Shown: positions 1 through 7,482, numbered from the stretch's first letter. The stretch is 18,586 nt of DNA from an uncultured Ruminococcus sp. (GCA_947167535.1 CAMVIL010000004.1:1-18586); one strand, 5' to 3'. Notes: a model not told the origin generated them from the letters alone. Numbers and translations are program-made.

Positions 1-200
1 GGAAGAGCCATGTTGGAATTGAAGCGGTAACGGGCGATACGTCCGTTGGCGCCGCTCTTTACAAAGCTGTAGCCGCCTGCGTTGTTGGATACGATAGCAC
101 CGTACTCGGGAGAACCGAGGTAGTTTGCCCAGGGTGCGGGAGTGTCAGGTCTTGTGATGACATACTCCTTGTTTTTCAGGTCAAAATAACCATACTTCAT
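1..200 (-). CDS. Cellobiose phosphorylase (GH94), N-terminal part
   Basis: Only the first 66 codons lie in the window; the gene continues past its left edge. The family splits cellobiose (or a close beta-glucoside) with phosphate into alpha-glucose 1-phosphate and glucose in the cytoplasm, saving ATP. The translation starts MKYGYFDLKNKEYVITRPDT, followed by PWANYLGSPEYG and SNNAGGYSF, all typical of the N-terminal domain of GH94 phosphorylases and near-identical to what I recall for Ruminococcus albus cellobiose phosphorylase. There is no signal peptide. An AAAGGAG site at 211-217 sits 10 nt before the ATG at 200. The gene is divergent from the DUF308 gene. Cellodextrin or chitobiose phosphorylase remain possible because the specificity-determining part is missing. 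Confidence 0.9.
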   Translation of the reverse strand, partial: MKYGYFDLKNKEYVITRPDTPAPWANYLGSPEYGAIVSNNAGGYSFVKSGANGRIARYRFNSNMAL

Positions 201-307
201 AGATGTAAAACTCCTTTATAATTGTTTTCGATCGGATACGAAAGGCACGGCAAACGTTCTCCGCGCTTTTCTGCCCGCGTCCGACGCTGCGCGGTCTATA
301 CATTAAT

Positions 308-336
308 ATAATAACATATCCCGCCTGAAATTTCAA
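308..336 (-). promoter_or_regulatory. Sigma-A promoter for the GH94 gene
   Basis: On the minus strand TTGAAA (336-331), a 17-nt spacer and TATTAT (313-308) form a near-consensus promoter. It predicts a leader of about 100 nt before the GH94 start. The spacer carries CAGGCGGG, which is also present in the spacer of the divergent promoter. Confidence 0.75.
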
Positions 337-391
337 GGGGGTCAGGGCAATTATTTATATAATATTTTTATTTGAGAAGAGGTTTTTGCTC

Positions 392-420
392 TTTACAAAC
401 AGGCGGGTATGTGATATAAT
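392..420 (+). promoter_or_regulatory. Sigma-A promoter for the DUF308 operon
   Basis: TTTACA (392-397), a 17-nt spacer and TATAAT (415-420), with TG one base before the -10 box. It lies about 75 nt upstream of the DUF308 start and diverges from the GH94 promoter. Confidence 0.78.
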
Positions 421-495
421 TAATGCAATCTCTTTACAATTGTACAGAGATATGAAAAACATCGAAATAAATGACACGACCTAAGGAGGCAATAT

Positions 496-1161
496 ATGAA
501 ACAGATGCTCAAAAACTATTCTCTTGGAGCCCTCGCCTGTATCGTGATGGGTGTGGCGCTCTTGATAAACCCGCACATCATCACCGACGTGCTGAATACT
601 GCGGTGGGAGTGCTGCTCATTGCATGGGCGGCGGTGGGCGTGATAGGCTTCATCGCCTCGCGCAGCTCAGATTCCCGCGAAAAGCAAAGCGTATTCTCGC
701 TGGTCAGCGACATCATTATGCTGCTGCTGGGTGTCTACGTATTCGTCAACCCGAAGCTGCTGGAGACCATCGTCATGTCGGCGCTGGGCATCTACCTGCT
801 CTGCTCGGGCATCGCGAAGCTCGCGTCTGCGCTGCACATCAAGAAATACGGCACCGACCGCTGGCTGCTACCCCTTATCACTGCGACGATAACCGCCGTC
901 ATGGGCGCTTTCATCATCGCCGCACCGACATTTTTATCGGGAAGCATCATGTTTGTCATCGGTCTGCTGCTGACGGTAGCGGGCGTTGTGAATTTCGTCA
1001 GCGGGTTCTCGGCGGCGAGGGAGCTTAAAAAGTTGATGCGCGAGCTCGACCCCGACAGCAAGCCCGCAAAGAAGACCCGCGAGCGCGTCCGCAGGAGCGC
1101 TTCAAACGTTTCGTCCGATGGCTCTAAGGTCATCGACGTCAAGAACTATGATGAGGACTGA
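496..1161 (+). CDS. DUF308-family (HdeD-like) membrane protein
   Basis: A 221-residue integral membrane protein with about six hydrophobic segments, roughly at residues 8-28, 35-55, 66-86, 92-112, 122-145 and 150-170. A basic, Ser/Lys/Arg-rich cytoplasmic tail of about 50 residues follows. The paired short helices with a repeated hydrophobic pattern match the DUF308 family, whose E. coli member HdeD is linked to acid resistance; the role here is unknown. AAGGAGG at 483-489 ends 6 nt before the ATG at 496 and fixes the start. It is the first gene of a two-gene unit: the next gene starts 5 nt after this stop, with its SD inside this gene's last codons. Confidence 0.8.
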   Translation: MKQMLKNYSLGALACIVMGVALLINPHIITDVLNTAVGVLLIAWAAVGVIGFIASRSSDSREKQSVFSLVSDIIMLLLGVYVFVNPKLLETIVMSALGIYLLCSGIAKLASALHIKKYGTDRWLLPLITATITAVMGAFIIAAPTFLSGSIMFVIGLLLTVAGVVNFVSGFSAARELKKLMRELDPDSKPAKKTRERVRRSASNVSSDGSKVIDVKNYDED

Positions 1162-1165
1162 TACT

Positions 1166-1600
1166 ATGAGAGGAATTAACAGATACCCCGGAAGACATCT
1201 CGTTTTTGGCATTGTTCTGATAATTGTCGGTCTGCTGCTGGCGTTCAGCTTTGCAGAATCGAGAGAAAAGTTTGTGAAGCAGTGTACCGGCGAGGTCTAC
1301 GGCAAGGCAGTGAGCGTCACAAGAACATCGAGACCCCGCAGAGGGTATGATTACAACGTCACCATCGAGTTCGAGGTGGACGGCAGGAAGTACACCGAAG
1401 ACTGCACCTCATCCTCAAAGGTGAAAGAAGGCGAGAGCCTGAGGGTCTGCTACGACCCCGATGACCCCTCGGTCTGCTACATCCCCGCAGTGGAATCATC
1501 GCCCTTCATGATACGTCTGGGCGGCGGGTTCTGTGCGATCGTGGGACTGGTAATGTCGATAAAGGCTCTGACGGTCATGAGTAAGTCAAAAGCAACGTAA
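1166..1600 (+). CDS. DUF3592-like small membrane protein
   Basis: A 144-residue protein with an N-terminal membrane segment (about residues 10-30), a soluble region rich in beta-strand patterns (about 35-105), and a second membrane segment (about 112-132). The middle part, with EVYGKAVSV, VTIEFEVDGRKY and a YDPDDPS turn before the second helix, is typical of DUF3592 proteins, which have no known function. Longer reading in the same frame is possible, but GAGGA at 1153-1157, 8 nt before the ATG at 1166, supports this start. It is translationally linked to the DUF308 gene just upstream, so both probably act at the membrane. A strong terminator follows 13 nt after the stop. Confidence 0.72.
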   Translation: MRGINRYPGRHLVFGIVLIIVGLLLAFSFAESREKFVKQCTGEVYGKAVSVTRTSRPRRGYDYNVTIEFEVDGRKYTEDCTSSSKVKEGESLRVCYDPDDPSVCYIPAVESSPFMIRLGGGFCAIVGLVMSIKALTVMSKSKAT

Positions 1601-1613
1601 AGACACAACAAAA

Positions 1614-1650
1614 CGCCGCTCTGTGAAATGCAGAGCGGCGTGATCTTTTT
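1614..1650 (+). terminator. Intrinsic terminator, probably bidirectional
   Basis: A perfect 10-bp stem, CGCCGCTCTG (1614-1623) with CAGAGCGGCG (1631-1640), and a 7-nt loop, followed by TTTTT at 1646-1650. It ends the DUF308/DUF3592 unit. It lies immediately beyond the stop of the convergent EAL gene (1652), with TTTTGTTG following the hairpin on that strand, so it may serve both. Confidence 0.88.
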
Positions 1651-1651
1651 A

Positions 1652-4111
1652 TCAGCTGAGATATTTATTCTCGAACTCGTCCACGGGGATAGCCTTGTCG
1701 AACAGCCAGCCCTGAGCCATGCTGTGACCGCTTCCCAGCAGTATCTTAGCCTGTTCCTCTGTCTCGACACCCTCGAAGATAATGCTCTTGCTGGTGGACT
1801 GGATCAGGTTGCAGATCTGTGCGATGTATGCGCGGGACTTCTCGTCGTTCTCGATGTTGTCGATGAAGACCTTGTCAACCTTTACGATGTCAACAGGCGC
1901 GTCGATCAGCACGCTGAGGGAGGAATATCCCGTTCCGAAGTCGTCGATGTCGATCTTGAAGCCTTCGTCGCGCAGACGGCGCATATTCGAGAAGAAGTTT
2001 TTCACGTCCTGAGTGAAACAGCTCTCGGTGACCTCTATCTCGATGAGGCTCTTCTCGACTCCGTACATCTCGGCGAGAGCGTTGACGTTGTCCACAAAGT
2101 TGGGACGGTTGTTGTGCTTGCGGGAGAAGTTGACGGAAATAGGTATCAGCGGCTTGCCCTCCTCCTTCCACTTCTTGAGGTATTTCAGCACCTGCTCATA
2201 GATGTAGAGGTCTACCTGCGTGATGTAGCCCACGTTCTCAAGAACGCTTATGAACTCGTATGGGAGCTTGTAGCTTCCGTCGGGATTGCGCCAGCGGGTG
2301 AGCGCTTCGGCGCCGATTATCTTGCGGGTGTACAGGTCGAACTTGGGCTGTAAGAACAGCTCGATGGCGCCGCTGTTGATGGCGTTCCAAATCTGGCTGG
2401 CTATCGCCTGATCGTGGCTGCGCTTTTTGCGCATACGGTCGGTATAGATGCCGCAGGGTACGTCCGACGTGCCCTTGATGCTGCGGCGCGCAAGGTTTGC
2501 GTTGTCGATGGCGATAGGCATATCCTCGTCGCCTTCGCGGATGAAGTATATACCGCTGCTGACCTGAACGTCGCTCAGAGGATACTTTTCCTTCTGGCTC
2601 TTGTTGAAGCGGCTGTTGCGCTCGGAGTACACCTGTATCAGCTGCTCGCGGCTCTCGCCCCTGCAGAGGGTGATGAAGTAGTCGGAATAAATTCTCGAAG
2701 CGCAGAGCATTCCGGGAGTCTGCCTTATTTCTTCGGCGAAATCGTAGAGCATCTTGTCGCCCGCTTCGTAGCCGAAGTTTTCGTTTACGTAGGAGAAGTC
2801 ATTGATATCCGAGTAGCCTATGGCAAAGCAACCGCCTTCGGGGAACTTCTCATGCAGCAGCTGTGACGCCTTTTCGGTGAAAGCCGCACGGGTAAGCAGA
2901 CCGGTAACGTGGTCGCTGTTGGAAAGACGCTCGATCTCGACTTTGTCCTTGGCGATCTTGCCCGACATCTCCTTCATGTGCTCGATGGAGTAGATCATGC
3001 CGTATATATTCGAGACGATATCACGCTCGTTGGTAACGCTTACGTAGACTATCCTGTACCAGTGGTATTCATCGTCAAAAGCGTCGGTGCGGTAGTCGAA
3101 GGTACCCTTTGTGGGATGGGAGACCGCATTGCCGAGCATCTGGTTGTAAGGCTCCACGAAATCGGGATGCATATGCTTCTGCGCAAGGTTATCCCTGTTG
3201 TAGTTATAGAATGTGTCGGTACCGAATCTGTCCAGTATCGCTCTTGAAGTCGAGGTAAATGTGTCGCTGAGAACGTCGTACTCAAAGAAGATCTGATCGG
3301 AATTCTCTGCGATCATCTGGAAGCGGAGGCTCTGTTTTTTGAGCTCCTTCTCGATGGCTCTGGATTCGGTGACGTCGTAGAATGTGCAGTAGATCATCTC
3401 GCTGCCGTCTTCCAGAGGCTCGGAGCTGCTGCAGGTAACGCGGATCCAGTTGCCGCCCTTTTCGGGTCTCAGCTGGAGCACCACGTCCATCTTGGACTTA
3501 TCCGTGATCGAGGCCTTCATAGCCTGGAGCAGCTTGATAACGTCCTCTTTGCAGAGAGCGTCGCGCATGGGGAAGGAGTCCCTCTCGTCGGTATCGTCTA
3601 TGCGGAAAATGCGGTAGAACTCATCGTTGCGCTCCACCATTTCCTGCCTGCCGTCGGGATAAAACTTGTAAACGGCAAGACCCGCCCCGACGGAATCCGA
3701 CATGAGGTCGATCTCCGCCTGAGAGTGCACATACTTTGAAGCCTGCACGTTGCCCGCGGTGATATCGCTGATGGTGATATCCGCGAGGTGCCTGCCGCCC
3801 TCGTCGCGGTTGATGCCTATGCAGATGACTACCAGATGGCTGCCGTCGGCACAGGTTATCCTGTGTTCTATGGCGCCGCCGCCCTTTTCCTGAAGCGCGG
3901 TGGCTTTTTCGATGTATTCGCTGTGGTCTTCCTTGGGAACGAGGTCGATAAACGTAGTGCCGTTCTTAACGAGCGTGTCCAGATCGTAGCCTGTCATTTT
4001 CAGGAAGTTGTCATCGCAGGAGATTATAGCTCCGCCCCTGTCGAGGTCCACGGTATACGTACCACAGACAACAGGTTTGATCCGTTCTTTCGTCGTCCTC
4101 ACCCCTTTCAT
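1652..4111 (-). CDS. PAS-PAS-PAS-GGDEF(degenerate)-EAL protein, likely c-di-GMP phosphodiesterase
   Basis: An 819-residue cytoplasmic signalling protein without membrane segments. Three PAS-like sensor regions lie at about residues 12-117, 140-250 and 260-378. A GGDEF-type domain follows (about 395-555): its start motif DHVTGLLTR (400-408) is kept, but the active-site loop reads YSDYF (475-479) instead of GGDEF, so cyclase activity is unlikely. The C-terminal EAL domain (about 572-815) looks complete: EAL at 602-604, Asn661, EVTES at 693-697, DDFGTGYSS at 723-731, Lys744, Glu780 and QGWLF at 800-804. The expected reaction is c-di-GMP to pGpG, gated by PAS input or by the dead GGDEF domain. 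The ATG at 4111 has no clear SD, so the exact start is uncertain. Monocistronic. Confidence 0.9.
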   Translation of the reverse strand: MKGVRTTKERIKPVVCGTYTVDLDRGGAIISCDDNFLKMTGYDLDTLVKNGTTFIDLVPKEDHSEYIEKATALQEKGGGAIEHRITCADGSHLVVICIGINRDEGGRHLADITISDITAGNVQASKYVHSQAEIDLMSDSVGAGLAVYKFYPDGRQEMVERNDEFYRIFRIDDTDERDSFPMRDALCKEDVIKLLQAMKASITDKSKMDVVLQLRPEKGGNWIRVTCSSSEPLEDGSEMIYCTFYDVTESRAIEKELKKQSLRFQMIAENSDQIFFEYDVLSDTFTSTSRAILDRFGTDTFYNYNRDNLAQKHMHPDFVEPYNQMLGNAVSHPTKGTFDYRTDAFDDEYHWYRIVYVSVTNERDIVSNIYGMIYSIEHMKEMSGKIAKDKVEIERLSNSDHVTGLLTRAAFTEKASQLLHEKFPEGGCFAIGYSDINDFSYVNENFGYEAGDKMLYDFAEEIRQTPGMLCASRIYSDYFITLCRGESREQLIQVYSERNSRFNKSQKEKYPLSDVQVSSGIYFIREGDEDMPIAIDNANLARRSIKGTSDVPCGIYTDRMRKKRSHDQAIASQIWNAINSGAIELFLQPKFDLYTRKIIGAEALTRWRNPDGSYKLPYEFISVLENVGYITQVDLYIYEQVLKYLKKWKEEGKPLIPISVNFSRKHNNRPNFVDNVNALAEMYGVEKSLIEIEVTESCFTQDVKNFFSNMRRLRDEGFKIDIDDFGTGYSSLSVLIDAPVDIVKVDKVFIDNIENDEKSRAYIAQICNLIQSTSKSIIFEGVETEEQAKILLGSGHSMAQGWLFDKAIPVDEFENKYLS

Positions 4112-4168
4112 TTATGATAGTGGTCGCTAAGACCTATGACAAAATTCGTCTTTAAGTTGTTTCATTTA

Positions 4169-4197
4169 ATTATAACATTTTTTAATAGTTAATTCAA
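4169..4197 (-). promoter_or_regulatory. Sigma-A promoter for the EAL gene
   Basis: On the minus strand TTGAAT (4197-4192), a 17-nt spacer and TATAAT (4174-4169). It lies about 58 nt upstream of the assigned ATG. The surrounding 4112-4271 gap is AT-rich and shows no gene or convincing terminator. Confidence 0.72.
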
Positions 4198-4271
4198 TAG
4201 TCCAGTGGTTTTTTCTACAATTCCGACAAACCAAATCCTGTTTTTTAAGCACTTTGCCGACATTGTTACAT

Positions 4272-5246
4272 TTATTCCTCTTCGGTTTTGGAATCTAAAC
4301 GTTTAAGTTCGTCAATTATTTCCAGCCGCCGTTCGTAGAACATAAGTTCCTTGTCGTGGCGGTAGTATTCATCGCAGCCGTATTCGGCGATGAATCGTGC
4401 GGTGACGGGGTCGGCGGATAGCTCGGTCACGAGTATCAGCATCTCCTGACCGCTGCCGAAGGTGCTCTCGCAGAAGCGGAACATATTGTTCATATGCGCC
4501 GACACCTCGGCGAGCCTCTGTTTGAATCTGCCCACGTCGCCCGAGTAGGACTCCTTCACCCCGTCGAAGCCGTCCTTCGCCGCCGTTCGGAAGCGTGCGA
4601 ACAGCTCGCGGCGGAAGAAGATGCTGCGTTCCTTGTCTGGGGTGAGGCTGTTGGCGGCGCGGAGCCTGCCCCGCTCGTCGTCCAGCGAGTCTATGCACTC
4701 CTGCATCATGAGGCAGACGTCGTCCCCCTCTTCGGCAGAGCCTTTGAGCTCGCCCAGCGTGCGTCTGACGGTCATGAGGTCACTGTCCTCGGCGAGTATC
4801 TCGCCGGTCTCGCGGCTGACGTTCTCCAGCAGAAGTCCCAGCAGAGACCAGCGCTCGTCGAACTTAGCGGCGGCGGCGCGTTCGGTTATCTCACTGTCGG
4901 CGTTGCCCGCGAGGATATCCCCGATGCGGTAATCGCTCCTGTACTTTTGGTAGAGCTCGTAGTATATCGCGAAGTCCTCGGCGATCTTTTTATTCTGGAT
5001 GTACTGTCCCACCAGCTCCTTGTCCACCTCTATCTCCAGCCGTTCGTAGACGGAGAGTATCCTGCTGAGGTCTTCCCAGCCGCGGGCGGTGACGAAAGAT
5101 CTGCCGCTGACGGTGTTTTCTATCTTATAAAAGTTCTGAGGCTTGAGTCCGAGGTATGTCACCACCGAGCCGTTAAGACCCGCAGCGGCGGCGTGTTCCT
5201 TCCAGACGTTCAGGTCAGGCTCCACGTCTATCCTTTTTAGTCTGTC
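4272..5246 (-). pseudogene. MoxR-type AAA ATPase, 5'-truncated remnant
   Basis: 324 codons of open frame matching the C-terminal two thirds of the MoxR-like AAA ATPases that partner VWA-like proteins. It begins at DRLKRIDVEP, which in complete proteins follows the AAA core; TARGWEDLS, VGQYIQNKKIAEDFA and KFDERWSLLGLLL follow. No Walker A, Walker B or upstream start codon is present, so it cannot hydrolyse ATP as it stands. No internal stop or frameshift has accumulated. The frame continues upstream to about 5339, but that part only overlaps the VWA gene out of frame and does not look like ATPase. It lies directly against the VWA gene in the -1 frame. A recent deletion, a tandem-duplication junction, or an assembly error are the possible explanations. 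Confidence 0.75.
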
Positions 5247-6523
5247 CCGCCCAGCCCCTTGAGCTCCATCTTCGCGAGGCAGCTGTCGAGGTCGGACTGG
5301 CTCGTGATATGCACCGCCTCGTGCACCTCGGTGTCGCACTGTATTATGAAGATGTTGATCTTGGTGAAGAAGCTCTCGGTGCTTTTTAGGATGTTGTAGG
5401 TCTTCTGCATGAACGTCTGCACCAGATCTCCCCGCACCGACCCCGATGTGTCGATGGCGATGACGAAATCCCGCACCAGCTGGGTCTCCTTGTACTCGGG
5501 CGGCTCGATGAGCGCCACGTTGCCGTAGAGCGACAGCCCGTAGCAGTAGAATCCCGTCTCAAAGGCGTCGAGGTCGGCGCGCATCACCTCGCCCGACACC
5601 GCGAAGCGTTTCAGGAACGCCGCGTAGTCGTACCGCTCGCGGTTGAGGTGCTCCAGCAGCTGCACTAGGTACTGACTGTCCCCGCCGCGCTCCCTGCCGA
5701 AGTTTTCCAGCTCCGACTGTATCTCCTTGGAGATCTGCTCCCACTGCTTTTCCAGCTCCTGCTGCTGCCTGCTGCGTTCCTGCGCGAGGTAATCCTGCAG
5801 CCCGCCGTCCTCGGGTGGGGAGTCCTCGTCCTGAGGGGGTTCTGTGCCGTCGTTTCCGTCCTGTTCCTGCGGTGGATCGCCGCCGCTGTCGTTATCGTCT
5901 TCCGGCTCGGGGAGCTTATCCCTGCCGCTCTCGATTATCTCGGGGGAGATGTGAGGCGGCTCCTCGTCCTCGGGAGCCTTCGGCGGTTCGGGATACCAGC
6001 CCGAGTGATCGTCCACCCCGAAGATGCCAATGTACTCCTCCGCCTGCTCCTGCGAAAGCCCGGTGCTGCAGAAGTAAGCGTAGAGCTTCTCCGCCGTGAA
6101 AGGCTTTACCTTCGGCGAGAGCTCGAGTATCACCGCGGACTTCTCGGCGATCTTGTCGTTGTCGCAGAAGTCGGAAGCGATGCGCATTATCGCCGCTTCG
6201 GTGACGATGTCGCAGGCGGCGCTCCAGCGGGCGGAGTCGATGCCGCCGCCTGTCTGCCAGTGCCTGAACACGCAGTGCAGGAGCATATGCAGCTGATCGT
6301 GGACGGGCAGCCGTTCGCCCTGCCGATAGCGGGAGAGCAGGTGCGCGGGGTCGAAGGAGATCGTGCGGCCGTCGCACTTGTAGCTGCCCTCGTAAGGCAA
6401 AGCTCCCAGCCTGCTTATCGCCTTTGTCATGTACCTCATATTTATCAGCAGCGTCCCCGAAGAGAGCGAGTACACCTTCGACGACAGCGCCAGCTGTTTC
6501 TTTGCTATTTCTTCTTTTGTCAA
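5237..6523 (-). CDS. VWA-like/metallopeptidase-like (DUF2201-type) protein, 3'-truncated
   Basis: About 428 residues. The N-terminal part has the zincin-like helix HDQLHMLLHCVFRH, where Met replaces the usual Glu of HExxH. An acidic, Pro-rich linker and a Gln/Glu-rich helical stretch follow, then a VWA domain with the MIDAS motif DTSGS. The frame stops straight after GLGGTD, the third MIDAS element, where relatives continue with FRPVF and further residues, so the last part of the VWA fold is missing. Such proteins normally pair with a MoxR ATPase, and a 5'-truncated copy of that partner follows immediately. Start: AAAGGAG (6541-6535) is 2 nt from an ATG at 6532 but 11 nt from a TTG at 6523, so I favour TTG; a GTG at 6553 is a third choice. 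Confidence 0.72.
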   Translation of the reverse strand: MTKEEIAKKQLALSSKVYSLSSGTLLINMRYMTKAISRLGALPYEGSYKCDGRTISFDPAHLLSRYRQGERLPVHDQLHMLLHCVFRHWQTGGGIDSARWSAACDIVTEAAIMRIASDFCDNDKIAEKSAVILELSPKVKPFTAEKLYAYFCSTGLSQEQAEEYIGIFGVDDHSGWYPEPPKAPEDEEPPHISPEIIESGRDKLPEPEDDNDSGGDPPQEQDGNDGTEPPQDEDSPPEDGGLQDYLAQERSRQQQELEKQWEQISKEIQSELENFGRERGGDSQYLVQLLEHLNRERYDYAAFLKRFAVSGEVMRADLDAFETGFYCYGLSLYGNVALIEPPEYKETQLVRDFVIAIDTSGSVRGDLVQTFMQKTYNILKSTESFFTKINIFIIQCDTEVHEAVHITSQSDLDSCLAKMELKGLGGTD

Positions 6524-6555
6524 GACTGTCATCGCTCCTTTCGGCAAAACCACAT

Positions 6556-6588
6556 AAAAAAGCCCGCAAGCTTACGAACCTGCGGGCT
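6556..6588 (-). terminator. Terminator/attenuator hairpin just before the VWA ribosome-binding site
   Basis: On the minus strand AGCCCGCA (6588-6581), a 12-nt loop, TGCGGGCT (6568-6561) and a run of six U (6561-6556). It ends 14 nt before the AAAGGAG of the VWA gene. Transcripts from the strong promoter at 7703-7731 must read through it to express the VWA gene, so it either attenuates that gene or ends a separate non-coding RNA. Confidence 0.82.
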
Positions 6589-6600
6589 GAAATACTCTAA

Positions 6601-6730
6601 GCCATTGGACTTACACCTTTCTCATTTAATAAAACCGTTGGGAAAAGCTTGTTATCTCATTGGACTCGTTCCTTTCAAGTATAATAATCGTAAATGTCAA
6701 GCTGAATAAACCTTTGGACTCACCCCTTTA
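6601..6730 (-). repeat. Repeat cluster 1: three SD-like modules at 54-55 nt spacing
   Basis: On the plus strand the shared core GGACT begins at 6607, 6662 and 6716. Read on the minus strand, each module is a purine-rich SD-like stretch (AAAGGTGT, AAAGGAAC or AAAGGGGT) followed by RAGTCCAAWG. The two leftmost copies end in an ATG with a stop one codon later (ATG GCT TAG; ATG AGA TAA). The third has AAG in that place. A diverged copy continues the phase at about 6770 (AAAGGAG, then ATG at 6768). Confidence 0.7.
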
Positions 6731-7077
6731 CGCTAAATATTTCTCCTCATTGCGGTGTTAACTTTCATAAGCACCACTCCTTTAGATCAATATTACCGCT
6801 GCGACCTGCGCCCTTCGCGAAGCCCCGCCGCCCGCCGTGACATTACCGGCGAACCGAAGCGACCGTCCAACGCTGCCGCGCAAATTATTATGGTGAAGGC
6901 CTAAACGCCTTATATTCAAAATTCAGGTTCCGCCCCATCTCTCGGGTGCGGAGATCACGCTAGTACATGGGAATCACTCCTAAGCTTTATGTAATATTCT
7001 TAAGAAAAATCCTCACACAAATCATAAGCGAACACCTCTTTGAATGAATTTACATTATCGAAATCAAGCTAGAGTAA

Positions 7078-7205
7078 CCTTTGGACTCACCTCTAACATT
7101 TTAGTATAGTGTCGGAAAGCATTTTAAGTATCCTTCGGACTCACCTCTAACGTTGTAATATAGTGTCGGAATCAAACTAAGTAGCCCTTTGGACTCACCC
7201 CTGAC
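7078..7205 (-). repeat. Repeat cluster 2: three modules at exact 54-nt spacing
   Basis: GGACT begins at 7083, 7137 and 7191. The first two units are tandem repeats of 54 nt (7078-7131 and 7132-7185), identical over most of the first 40 nt and sharing AGTGTCGGAA; the third keeps mainly the first 20 nt. On the minus strand the core reads AGRGGTGAGTCCRAAGG. More diverged modules follow leftward at about 7027 and 6970, each with an SD-like stretch and an ATG. Confidence 0.75.
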
Positions 7206-7459
7206 ATTAAGTATTTTTAAGATCCGGACACGCATCCGGTATATAGTGACCGCTGTGCGGTCTATTCAATTTTCAAGGCTCACAGTCAGCAAGGGTAGAA
7301 GCTGCAAAAACATTTTAGTAGATCTGTCGTAACCTCGGCTCGCTGATGTCTTCATTTACTACACTATCGAGAACTGTCGGCTCATATCGTCCGCGTCATG
7401 TCTCCACTTAATCAGACCTCAGCGAGTCTCGGAAAACCCTGCTGAATTTCAGATACATC

Positions 7460-7482
7460 CATTGGACTCGCTCCCTTCTTGT
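7460..7482 (-). repeat. Isolated upstream copy of the SD-like module
   Basis: On the minus strand AAGAAGGGAGCGAGTCCAATGG, with GGACT of the plus strand at 7464. The ATG at 7462 opens 16 codons (MDVSEIQQGFPRLAEV) before a stop. This copy has the best SD-to-ATG geometry of the set. Confidence 0.6.

Noticed and set aside
1628..2353. Plus-strand ORFs over the EAL gene
   Set aside because: Shadows of the GC-rich EAL frame on the opposite strand, with no SD.
4128..4165. 12-codon upstream ORF (MKQLKDEFCHRS) before the EAL gene
   Set aside because: Its ATG coincides with the predicted transcription start and has no SD; nothing suggests it is translated.
5237..5250. Programmed -1 frameshift joining VWA to the ATPase fragment
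   Set aside because: No slippery heptamer precedes the stop, and parts of both proteins are missing, so a shift would not restore either.
7078..7205. CRISPR-like array (20-nt repeats, about 34-nt spacers)
   Set aside because: Repeats are too short and diverged, neighbouring spacers resemble each other, spacing breaks between clusters, and no cas gene is nearby.
7274..7360. 29-codon ORF in the leader (minus, starting MKTSASRGYD)
   Set aside because: No SD at the ATG, and it runs through the boxA-like element; likely chance.
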